From assembly GCA_964505725.1 (NCBI GenBank), contig CAZDJK010000034.1:1-21749 (forward strand): DNA of 21,749 nucleotides, written 5' to 3'. The translations under genes were made by a program, and so were the position numbers. Source of the DNA: CAVRJC01 sp964505725. Its GTDB lineage: Bacteria; Actinomycetota; Acidimicrobiia; IMCC26256; DASPTH01. How positions within the stretch are numbered: the first letter of the stretch is position 1; each line of letters begins with the position of its first letter. Under the pieces are notes generated by a model. It saw only the letters and a program-made list of their open reading frames with translations, was not told where the DNA came from and did not search any database. Below, one piece after another: positions 1-6,962 of the stretch.

Positions 1-12
1 AGCGACCCGAGG

Positions 13-393
13 TCAGGGAGCGAGCTTGCCACGCAGGCGCTCGACGAAGGCGGTCCGGTCGGAGTCGAACGCGCGCACCTCGGCCTCCACGTCATCGGCG
101 AAGCGGTCGACCGCGACGAAGAGCGCGAGCTGGCCGTGTCGCAGCGCGTCGAGGATCTGACCGTCGTCGCGGCACGCGAAAACCGCGTCGCCGTCAGTGA
201 TGATCCGCAGACCGGCGAGGTCGTCTCCGGCGCGGGTCAGCTCCGCGACCGCCCGCCGGATCCGCGCCATCGGGAGGCCGGCGTCGAGCAGCGACGCGAC
301 CATGCGGAGTGCCACCAGGTCGCGGAACGAGTACGGAGCGCCCCGTTCGGACGCAGACGGCGTGACGACCCCGGCGCGCCGCCAGGCCTCCAA
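13..393 (-). CDS. MerR-family transcriptional regulator (start unresolved)
   Basis: A DNA-binding regulator of the MerR type. The frame from the TTG at 393 gives 126 aa: a wing-like segment (GAPYSFRDLVALRMVASLL), a helical region and a C-terminal part without recognisable ligand-binding motifs. The DNA-recognition helix lies partly before this TTG. Codons 394-444 in the same frame encode GYTAIQAARLARCSVAQ, the classic first helices of a MerR winged helix-turn-helix. The true protein therefore starts upstream of 393, but no ATG, GTG or TTG occurs in frame back to the stop at 538-540. The DUF3040 gene ends at 470 just upstream on the same strand, so the two are probably co-transcribed. The effector is unknown. 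Family assignment is fairly firm; the start is not. Confidence 0.7.
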   Translation of the reverse strand: MEAWRRAGVVTPSASERGAPYSFRDLVALRMVASLLDAGLPMARIRRAVAELTRAGDDLAGLRIITDGDAVFACRDDGQILDALRHGQLALFVAVDRFADDVEAEVRAFDSDRTAFVERLRGKLAP

Positions 394-471
394 CTGCGCG
401 ACCGAGCACCGGGCGAGCCGCGCCGCCTGGATCGCGGTGTAGCCCGTGGAGGCGAGGGAGTCGCGCGGGTC
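394..471 (-). other. Upstream open extension of the MerR frame without a start codon
   Basis: This stretch continues the MerR reading frame and encodes the N-terminal half of the helix-turn-helix, yet has no ATG, GTG or TTG in frame. It abuts the DUF3040 stop codon (470-472). The MerR frame is +1 relative to DUF3040, and the DUF3040 end reads CCT CCC CGC TGA. Possible explanations are a non-canonical initiation codon, a +1 shift at CCC-C fusing the two proteins, or a base error in the assembly. Confidence 0.5.
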
Positions 472-853
472 AGCGGGGAGGCTCGTCGTTGCCCCAACGC
501 TCGCGCCAGCGCTTGCTGGCGTTGCCGAGGGCGTTCTTCAGCGCGCCGCCGCGCATCGAATTGGTGAGGCTGTCGAGGCCGGCCCGGCCGAGCTTGCGGA
601 CGTGGTGCTCGATGGCGAGGGTGCAGCCGAGCATGATCGCGAAGCCGAGGAGGCCCAGCCAGAGGTTGGTGGTGAAGGTGAACACCATGAGCGCCAACCC
701 GGCGACGAACCCGGCGATCGACCACTTGATCACCCGCGCGGAGTGCCGGTAGAGGGTCGTGTCCGAGACCTGTTGGACCAGCTTGGGGTCGGTCGCGGAC
801 AGGTTGTCCTCGATCTCCTGCAGGATTCTCTGCTCGTCCTCGGAGAGCGGCAT
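470..853 (-). CDS. DUF3040 domain membrane protein
   Basis: A 127-aa small membrane protein of the DUF3040 family, widespread in Actinobacteria and of unknown function. The N-terminus MPLSEDEQRILQEIEDNL is the family hallmark, an amphipathic helix. Two adjacent membrane helices follow at about residues 43-62 and 64-82, then a basic C-terminal tail (RKLGR, SKRWRERW) likely in the cytoplasm. The ATG at 853 is preferred over the GTG immediately before it because family members begin MPLSE. A purine-rich GGGGA lies about 5 nt upstream. It is followed by the MerR-like frame on the same strand. The gap to dinB (854-934) holds nothing I can recognise. Confidence 0.85.
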   Translation of the reverse strand: MPLSEDEQRILQEIEDNLSATDPKLVQQVSDTTLYRHSARVIKWSIAGFVAGLALMVFTFTTNLWLGLLGFAIMLGCTLAIEHHVRKLGRAGLDSLTNSMRGGALKNALGNASKRWRERWGNDEPPR

Positions 854-934
854 CACGTCCCCAACAAGTGCTTCAGGTGCCCGGCTTCGCGGTGCGGTCG
901 CCGTCTCTCATTCTCGCGCACGGCTCCTGCAGCT

Positions 935-2308
935 TCAACGCACGCCCGCCCTCGGGTCTTCCCCCGGACTGCCCGAATGCTCCCCTTCGCCCCGGTCGTC
1001 GGCACCGCGCGGCCCGTCGTCCGCCCCGTCGTGCGCCCGGCCGTTCCGGTCGCCGTCAGTTCGGCCGGACGGTTCGTCGTCGAGCAACGTCGCCCCACCC
1101 GGCCACCGTCCGCGGGCGGGGCGGACCGCGTCGGCGCCGAAACGCGCTCGGACCGCGTCGACCGAGCGCTCCACCGCGGCCCGACGATCGTCCGCGACGC
1201 GGGGCGTCCGGGCCTCCGGTCCGCCGGCCTCCTCCGGGAGCGCGAACAGGCGGGGCTGGCGGGTGCCCGGCGGGCCGAGGCGGCTCACGGCCACCCCGAG
1301 CAGGCGCACGCCACCGTCGACGGGGACCCCGTCGAGCAGCGCGGACGCGGTGCGCGCGATCTCGGCGGCCACCGCGGTCGGCTCGGGCAGCGTGTGGGCG
1401 CGGGTGATCGAGCGGAAGTCGGCGTACCGGACCTTCAGGTGCACCGTGCGCCCGACGACGCCCGCCGCACGGAGACGGCTCCCGACGCCGTCCGCGAGGC
1501 GTGCGAGCGCGTGCTCGAGCGCGGCGCGCTCCCCGATGTCGGCCGGGAACGTCTCCTCGTGCCCGATCGACTTCGCGACGCGGCTCGGCTCGACCGGCCG
1601 GAGGTCGCGGTTCCAGCTGAGCTCGTGCAGATGGCGTCCGGCGGCTTCGCCCAGCAGGTTCGTGAGCGTCGAAGGCGGGATCGCCGCGAGGTCGCCCACC
1701 GTCCGCACCCCGAGCTCGCCGAGGCGGCGGCGCGTCGCCGGCCCGACCCCCCACAGCCGCTCGACGCCGAGCGGGTGGAGGAACACGAGCTCGTCGCCGG
1801 GCTCGACCACGAGGAGGCCGTCGGGCTTGGAGAGGTCGCTCGCGAGCTTGGCGAGGAGCTTGGTGCCGGCGACGCCGACCGAGGCGACGAGGCCCGTGTC
1901 CTCGTGGACACGCGCGCGGATGGCCGCCGCGATCTCCGGACCGGTGCCGTGCAACCGGCGGGCGCCGCGCACGTCGAGGAACGCCTCGTCGAGCGCGATC
2001 GGCTCCACCAGCGGCGTGAACGAGCGGAGGATCGAGAGCACGTCGTGGCTCGCCTCTCGGTAGGCGTCGAACCGCGGCGCGAGGAACACCCCGTCCGGGC
2101 ACGCGCGGCGTGCGCGCACCATGGGCATCGCCGACTGCACGCCGTGACGGCGGGCCTCGTAGCTCGCGGCGGCGACCACGCCGCGGGGCCCGAGCCCGCC
2201 TACGACGACCGGGCGACCGCGGAGCGCGGGATCGTGGAGCTGCTCGACCGACGCGTAGAAGGCGTCGAGGTCGACGTGCAGGATCCCCGGGGTAGGGGTC
2301 CCGGTCAC
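935..2308 (-). CDS. dinB: DNA polymerase IV (Y-family translesion polymerase)
   Basis: An error-prone translesion polymerase, 457 aa. Visible motifs: HVDLDAFYASVE (residues 11-22) with metal-binding Asp13 and a Phe/Tyr steric gate; LDEAFLDV (106-113) with catalytic Asp107-Glu108; helix-hairpin-helix segments around 183-216; and a little-finger domain from about residue 245 (SIGHEETF). A QPRLF sequence at 351-355 fits the QxxLF beta-clamp binding motif but lies inside the protein, followed by a helix typical of actinobacterial DinB (DAVRARFGADAVRPA). After it comes a charged, probably disordered tail (about 410-457) rich in Asp, Gly and Arg. The GTG start at 2308 overlaps the Nudix stop as GTGA, so translation is coupled; longer upstream in-frame starts would run through the Nudix gene and are rejected. 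Confidence 0.95.
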   Translation of the reverse strand: MTGTPTPGILHVDLDAFYASVEQLHDPALRGRPVVVGGLGPRGVVAAASYEARRHGVQSAMPMVRARRACPDGVFLAPRFDAYREASHDVLSILRSFTPLVEPIALDEAFLDVRGARRLHGTGPEIAAAIRARVHEDTGLVASVGVAGTKLLAKLASDLSKPDGLLVVEPGDELVFLHPLGVERLWGVGPATRRRLGELGVRTVGDLAAIPPSTLTNLLGEAAGRHLHELSWNRDLRPVEPSRVAKSIGHEETFPADIGERAALEHALARLADGVGSRLRAAGVVGRTVHLKVRYADFRSITRAHTLPEPTAVAAEIARTASALLDGVPVDGGVRLLGVAVSRLGPPGTRQPRLFALPEEAGGPEARTPRVADDRRAAVERSVDAVRARFGADAVRPARGRWPGGATLLDDEPSGRTDGDRNGRAHDGADDGPRGADDRGEGEHSGSPGEDPRAGVR

Positions 2309-2805
2309 ATGCGTACCGCCCGCATGTTCTGACGGTCGGCGCCGTGGACCATGTACGCGTACTCGCGCCGCTCGTGCGCTCCCCAACGGGCGTCGATCCA
2401 GTCGCCGAGCGGCTCCCGGACCCACCGCGCGCACGACGCGAGCATCTCGCCGCACTCGCCGGGACGGGCGAACCGGGCGTCGATCACGATCCCGTCGGGG
2501 TCTTCCACCAGTAGCGAGCCCTCGAACCCGAGTGCCCGGTGCACCTCGCAGCGCAGCGCCCAGCCCATGTCGGGTGCGGTGGCCCGGACCTCGTACAGCG
2601 GTCCCTCCCACGCGAGCACGCTGAGCCCGGTCTCCTCCTGGACCTCGCGGGTGAGGCCTGCGAGCAGGGTCTCGTCGTCGGCGTCGATCACGCCCCCCGG
2701 CGTGCTCCAGTCGGTGAGGCCGTTGCGGCGGCGGTTGCAGACCAGGAGGATGCCCTCGCTCGACTCCACGAGCGCGCCGGCGACGGTGAACTCGCTGAGC
2801 GGCAC
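2305..2805 (-). CDS. Nudix hydrolase
   Basis: A 166-aa Nudix-fold pyrophosphohydrolase. The Nudix box is clear at about residues 37-61, with a catalytic REVQEETGL core (Arg53, Glu54, Glu57, Glu58). The first loop has six residues between Gly38 and Glu45 rather than the usual five. The family cleaves nucleoside diphosphates linked to another moiety; substrate cannot be read from sequence. MutT-like nucleotide sanitation is plausible given the coupling to DNA polymerase IV through a GTGA overlap, but this is inference. The GTG at 2805 (start VPLSEFTVAG) is chosen because the longer frame would run into the divergent membrane gene and its extra residues are low-complexity. It shares a 35-bp divergent region with the gene at 2841. 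Confidence 0.88.
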   Translation of the reverse strand: MPLSEFTVAGALVESSEGILLVCNRRRNGLTDWSTPGGVIDADDETLLAGLTREVQEETGLSVLAWEGPLYEVRATAPDMGWALRCEVHRALGFEGSLLVEDPDGIVIDARFARPGECGEMLASCARWVREPLGDWIDARWGAHERREYAYMVHGADRQNMRAVRM

Positions 2806-2828
2806 CGCATCAGTGTCGCGCGCCGAAA

Positions 2829-2840
2829 TACCCTGGAGCG
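2829..2840 (+). promoter_or_regulatory. Putative -10 box for a leaderless gene
   Basis: TACCCT at 2829-2834 is followed by 6 nt and then the GTG start at 2841. This spacing puts the transcription start at or next to the start codon. The GGAG at 2835-2838 is too close to the GTG to act as a normal Shine-Dalgarno site. No clear -35 box is seen. Confidence 0.35.
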
Positions 2841-3128
2841 GTGGACGGGCCCGAGCCCGGGGCGACCCCGGAGGAGCCGGCGGGTGACGCACCGCCGCCC
2901 ATGCTCCCGTCGCGAGGCGCGTTCCTACTGGCGTTCTGGTCGGTCGTGATCGCGGGCGTGCTCGGGGGGATCATCGGCTACGGGATCGCCGACGTCGGCT
3001 CCCATTCCAGCGTGACCCCCATCCTCGGCACGTTCCTCGGCTCCGTCCTCGCGGCGGGCGGCGTCGGCATCGTCGCGGTGCTCATTCTGCGCGCGATGGC
3101 CGAGTGGCGCCGCACCCAGCACCAGTGA
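2841..3128 (+). CDS. Small two-helix membrane protein
   Basis: A 95-aa protein of unrecognised family. The first 25 residues are Pro/Ala/Glu-rich and hydrophilic (EPGATPEEPAGDAPPPM). Two glycine-rich hydrophobic helices follow at about residues 27-50 and 58-85, and a short basic tail ends in RRTQHQ. The glycine-rich helices (LGGIIGYGIA, LGSVLAAGGVGIV) would favour tight helix packing or oligomer formation. The gene is transcribed away from the Nudix-dinB pair and faces the LmbE gene across the inverted repeat at 3143-3194. The coding call rests on start placement, the coherent membrane pattern and a clean gap on both sides; function is unknown. Confidence 0.7.
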   Translation: MDGPEPGATPEEPAGDAPPPMLPSRGAFLLAFWSVVIAGVLGGIIGYGIADVGSHSSVTPILGTFLGSVLAAGGVGIVAVLILRAMAEWRRTQHQ

Positions 3129-3142
3129 CCTCCCCCTCGCCG

Positions 3143-3194
3143 CCAACTTGCGTCACCTGAACGGAAATAATCCCGTTCAAGTGACGCAAGTTGG
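3143..3194. repeat. Long near-perfect inverted repeat, possible bidirectional terminator or dispersed palindromic element
   Basis: Arms at 3143-3164 and 3173-3194 are 22 bp each and complementary at 21 positions, with an 8-nt AT-rich loop (AAATAATC). The single mismatch (3157 versus 3180) is C-A in a plus-strand transcript but a G-U wobble in a minus-strand transcript. It sits between the ends of two convergent genes (3128 and 3219), where a terminator hairpin is expected. There is no U-tract, and the arms are far longer and less GC-rich than needed for that role, which resembles a REP-like or small mobile palindromic element. Confidence 0.85.
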
Positions 3195-3218
3195 GTAGGT
3201 GATGAGCGCGGGGGCGGG

Positions 3219-3929
3219 CTAGGCGAGGGTCAGGCGGCGGAAGGACTCCGCGTAGGCGAGGCCGGCGGGGGCACCGGTGGCGGACGCGCGCTCACGCACG
3301 AAGTCGCGGAACCACTCGCCGGGATCGCTGACCTGGCTCCCGTGGCACAGCAGCGCGTCGATCTTGCGCTCGAGCGTGCCCGCGACGTCGATCCAGCAGT
3401 TGGGTTCGAGCGTGCCCGACAGGTACACCTCGCGCACCTGGTGCACCGCGAGGCCCTCCCGCAGGTGCTCCGGGAAGTAGTGCGGGCTCGCGGCGGCGGG
3501 CGCGACCGCGTCGAGCGCGACCCAGCCGGTGACCCGGTGGTCGCGGTGGTTGAAGTATCCCTCGCCGAAGAACACCGCAGTGGGGTCGGGGCACAGCACG
3601 ACCTCGGGGCGGAGCTCACGGACCATGCGCACGATCTCGCCCCGTACCGCCCGGTCGTCGGGGAGCTCGCCATCGGGGTGGTCGAGGTGGAAGTGCCCCG
3701 CGAAGCCGAGGAGCGCCGCCGCCTTCGCGGTCTCCTCGACCCGCAGCGCCGCGAGCGCGTCGAGGTCGGCGGCGGGATCGGGGCTGCCCTTGTCGCCGCG
3801 CGTCGTGATCAGCACCCACACCTCGGCACCCAGCTCCGCCCATCTTGCGAGCGTCCCCCCCGCCGAGACCTCGGGGTCGTCGGGATGCGCGTACACCGCG
3901 AGGGCGCTGCGCGGCGCGTCGTCGGGCAC
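3219..3929 (-). CDS. PIG-L / LmbE family deacetylase
   Basis: A 236-aa zinc-dependent de-N-acetylase of the LmbE/PIG-L family, which includes mycothiol enzymes MshB and Mca and GlcNAc-PI deacetylases. The zinc motif AHPDD is at residues 14-18 (His15, Asp18), and the second zinc motif NHRDH at 127-131 supplies His131. RVEET at 63-67 is the conserved helix after the first metal loop. It has the usual length for the short family branch. GTG at 3929 starts 9 bp after the threonine aldolase stop, so it is the last gene of a four-gene unit. The substrate is unknown; in an actinobacterium a thiol-conjugate or sugar deacetylase is the natural guess, but nothing here proves it. Confidence 0.88.
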   Translation of the reverse strand: MPDDAPRSALAVYAHPDDPEVSAGGTLARWAELGAEVWVLITTRGDKGSPDPAADLDALAALRVEETAKAAALLGFAGHFHLDHPDGELPDDRAVRGEIVRMVRELRPEVVLCPDPTAVFFGEGYFNHRDHRVTGWVALDAVAPAAASPHYFPEHLREGLAVHQVREVYLSGTLEPNCWIDVAGTLERKIDALLCHGSQVSDPGEWFRDFVRERASATGAPAGLAYAESFRRLTLA

Positions 3930-3938
3930 CCGCTCAGG

Positions 3939-4976
<1,038 letters not shown>

Positions 4977-4992
4977 GGTCGGTCGACCTCCC

Positions 4993-5847
4993 TCAGTGAC
5001 GCGGCCGGAGCAGGCCCTCCTGGGCGATGCTCATGCCGAGGGTGCCGTCGGTGAGGAACACCGAGCCGTGGGCGAACCCGCGGGCGCGCCCCGCCACCGG
5101 GCTGTGGAGGTCGAACAACAGCCACTCGTCGGCGCGGAACGGGCGATGGAACCACATCACGTGGTCGATGCTCGCCATCATGAAGTCGCCCGACCCGCGC
5201 GCCGTGTGCGGCATCACCGTGGTGCCGAGCAGCGCGATGTCGGACGCGTACGCCGCCACCGTCGCGTGCAGCAGCGGATCGTCGGGCAGCCGTCCGGACG
5301 CGCGCAGCCACATCTGCTCGTCGGGCGGACGCGGACCGTCGGCCGCCCACCACCCGTCGCCGTTCGAGAACCGGATGTCGATCGGCTGCTCGCCCGCCCA
5401 CGGCGACATGCCCTCGCGGTTGCCGCCCGCCGCCCACGGGCTCGAGCGCGACGTGTCGAGCGTCGCCGGGTCGGGCGCGGCCGGTATGGGATCGGAGTGC
5501 TCGGGGCCAGCCTCGGCCACCTGGAACGACGCGGCCGCGTTGAGGATCGCCTCGCCGTGCTGGATCGCGACGACACGCCGCGTCGTGAAGCTGCGGCCGT
5601 CGCGAATGCGATCGACGTCGAAGATCACCGGCGCGCGCGGGTCACCGGGGCGGAGGAAGTACGCGTGCATCGAGTGCACCGCGCGCTCGCCGTCGACGGT
5701 GCGTCCCGCAGCCATGAGCGCCTGGGCCAGGACCTGCCCGCCGAATATCCGGGTGCGGTCGTTCTGGGGACTGATGCCGCGGAAGAGATTCACCTCGAGC
5801 GGCTCGAGGTCGAGGAAGTCGATCAGGTCGTCGAGCCCGCTGCGCAC
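4993..5847 (-). CDS. tesB: Acyl-CoA thioesterase II
   Basis: A double hot-dog thioesterase hydrolysing acyl-CoA to free acid and CoA; 284 aa, very close to the usual length. The N-terminal half contains RIFGGQVLAQAL (33-44) and HSMHAYFLRPGD (58-69), both family signatures. The C-terminal half has YASDIALLGTT (200-210), ASIDHVMWFHRPFR (225-238) and SIAQEG (273-278). Asp203 and Gln276 match the E. coli TesB catalytic Asp204 and Gln278; the third residue, Thr228 in E. coli, is Ser226 here, which keeps the hydroxyl. GTG at 5847 is 11 bp after the pfkA stop and has AAGGT upstream. It is cotranscribed between pfkA and ltaE. Confidence 0.94.
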   Translation of the reverse strand: MRSGLDDLIDFLDLEPLEVNLFRGISPQNDRTRIFGGQVLAQALMAAGRTVDGERAVHSMHAYFLRPGDPRAPVIFDVDRIRDGRSFTTRRVVAIQHGEAILNAAASFQVAEAGPEHSDPIPAAPDPATLDTSRSSPWAAGGNREGMSPWAGEQPIDIRFSNGDGWWAADGPRPPDEQMWLRASGRLPDDPLLHATVAAYASDIALLGTTVMPHTARGSGDFMMASIDHVMWFHRPFRADEWLLFDLHSPVAGRARGFAHGSVFLTDGTLGMSIAQEGLLRPRH

Positions 5848-5858
5848 CGCTGCCGACC

Positions 5859-6893
5859 TTATCCCGAGAACACGCGAGCGATGTCGAGGAGCTCGGGGTC
5901 GACGGTCTTGAGCTCGCGCAACGCGTCGGCGAACGGGACCCGTTCGATGCGGTCGCCGCGCAGCGCGACCATCACCCCGAAGTCACCATCGTTCGCCGCG
6001 TCGATCGCCGCGATCCCGAACCGCGTCGCGAGCACGCGGTCGTAGGCGGTGGGCGTCCCGCCGCGCAGGACGTGGCCCAGCACGGTCACGCGCGTCTCGT
6101 AGCCGGTACGACGCTCGATCTCGCCCTGGATGACGTTCCCGATCCCGCCGAGGCGGACGTGGCCGAACGCGTCGACCTCGCCGCCGCCGTCGGCGGTCAC
6201 GATGGTGCCGTCATCCGGTTGTGCGCCCTCTGCGACCACCACAATGGAGTAGTTGGTGCCGTGCCGGTGCCGCTCCCGGAGCCGCGCGCACACGTCGTCG
6301 ATGTCGAAGGGCTCCTCGGGGACGAGCACGATGTCGGCGCCGCCGGCGATCCCCGAGTACGTCGCGATCCATCCCGCGTGCCGGCCCATCACCTCCACCA
6401 CCATCACGCGGTCATGGCTCTCGGCCGTGGTCTGTAGGCGGTCGATGGCGTCGGTCGCGGCCTGTACCGCGGTGTGGAAGCCGAACGTGAATTCGGTCGC
6501 CGAGAGGTCGTTGTCGATCGTCTTCGGCACGCCGACCGACCGCACTCCCTCATTACCGAGACGGGCGGCCACACCGATGGTGTCCTCGCCGCCGATCACG
6601 ACCATGGCGTCGATCCGCTCACGGGCGAGCGTGTCGAGCACGCGCGTGACGCCGTCGTCGGACGCGAACGGGTTGGTGCGCGCCGTCCCGAGGATGGTGC
6701 CGCCCCGACGCACGAGCCCCACCGTGTCCGCGAGCCCGAGCGGGACCGTCTCGTCCCCCATGACGCCGCGCCAGCCGTGACGGAACCCGACGACCTCGTG
6801 GCCGTACACCTCGATCCCCTTACGCACGACGGCGCGGATGACGGCGTTGAGACCGGGGCAGTCGCCCCCGCCCGTCAACATTCCGATGCGCAT
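5859..6893 (-). CDS. pfkA: 6-phosphofructokinase, residue signature of the pyrophosphate-dependent type
   Basis: Phosphorylates fructose 6-phosphate to fructose 1,6-bisphosphate; 344 aa, typical of the group III actinobacterial PFKs. Seen: GGGDCPGLNAVIR (8-20), GGEDT (101-105), PKTIDND with catalytic Asp127 (123-129) and MGRHAGW (169-175). Position 104 is Asp and position 124 is Lys. In this family Gly104/Gly124 go with ATP and Asp104/Lys124 with PPi as phosphoryl donor, so a reversible PPi-PFK is predicted. ATG at 6893 is fixed by a strong GGGAGG Shine-Dalgarno sequence 6 nt upstream. It is the first gene of the pfkA-tesB-ltaE-lmbE unit and diverges from glycerol kinase across 69 bp. Confidence 0.95.
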   Translation of the reverse strand: MRIGMLTGGGDCPGLNAVIRAVVRKGIEVYGHEVVGFRHGWRGVMGDETVPLGLADTVGLVRRGGTILGTARTNPFASDDGVTRVLDTLARERIDAMVVIGGEDTIGVAARLGNEGVRSVGVPKTIDNDLSATEFTFGFHTAVQAATDAIDRLQTTAESHDRVMVVEVMGRHAGWIATYSGIAGGADIVLVPEEPFDIDDVCARLRERHRHGTNYSIVVVAEGAQPDDGTIVTADGGGEVDAFGHVRLGGIGNVIQGEIERRTGYETRVTVLGHVLRGGTPTAYDRVLATRFGIAAIDAANDGDFGVMVALRGDRIERVPFADALRELKTVDPELLDIARVFSG

Positions 6894-6936
6894 GGTGCTC
6901 CTCCCTCTTCCGTGCTCCTATCCTGCCCGCTCGCCT

Positions 6937-6962
6937 GCGAACACTTCGCTACGTTCTCGTGA
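6937..6962 (+). promoter_or_regulatory. Putative glpK leaderless promoter with overlapping palindrome
   Basis: TACGTT at 6950-6955 is followed by 7 nt and the ATG of glpK at 6963, the spacing of a leaderless -10 box. Directly upstream, 6937-6949 is a perfect palindrome (GCGAA-CAC-TTCGC) lying in the -35/-10 spacer, where a repressor would block RNA polymerase. No good -35 hexamer is visible. The same element lies about 45 bp before pfkA on the other strand. Confidence 0.4.

Noticed and set aside
446..2332. 628-aa open frame on the plus strand opposite DUF3040, dinB and part of the Nudix gene
   Set aside because: It is antisense to recognised genes, has an Arg/Glu/Val-rich composition typical of shadow frames in high-GC DNA, and shows no domain.
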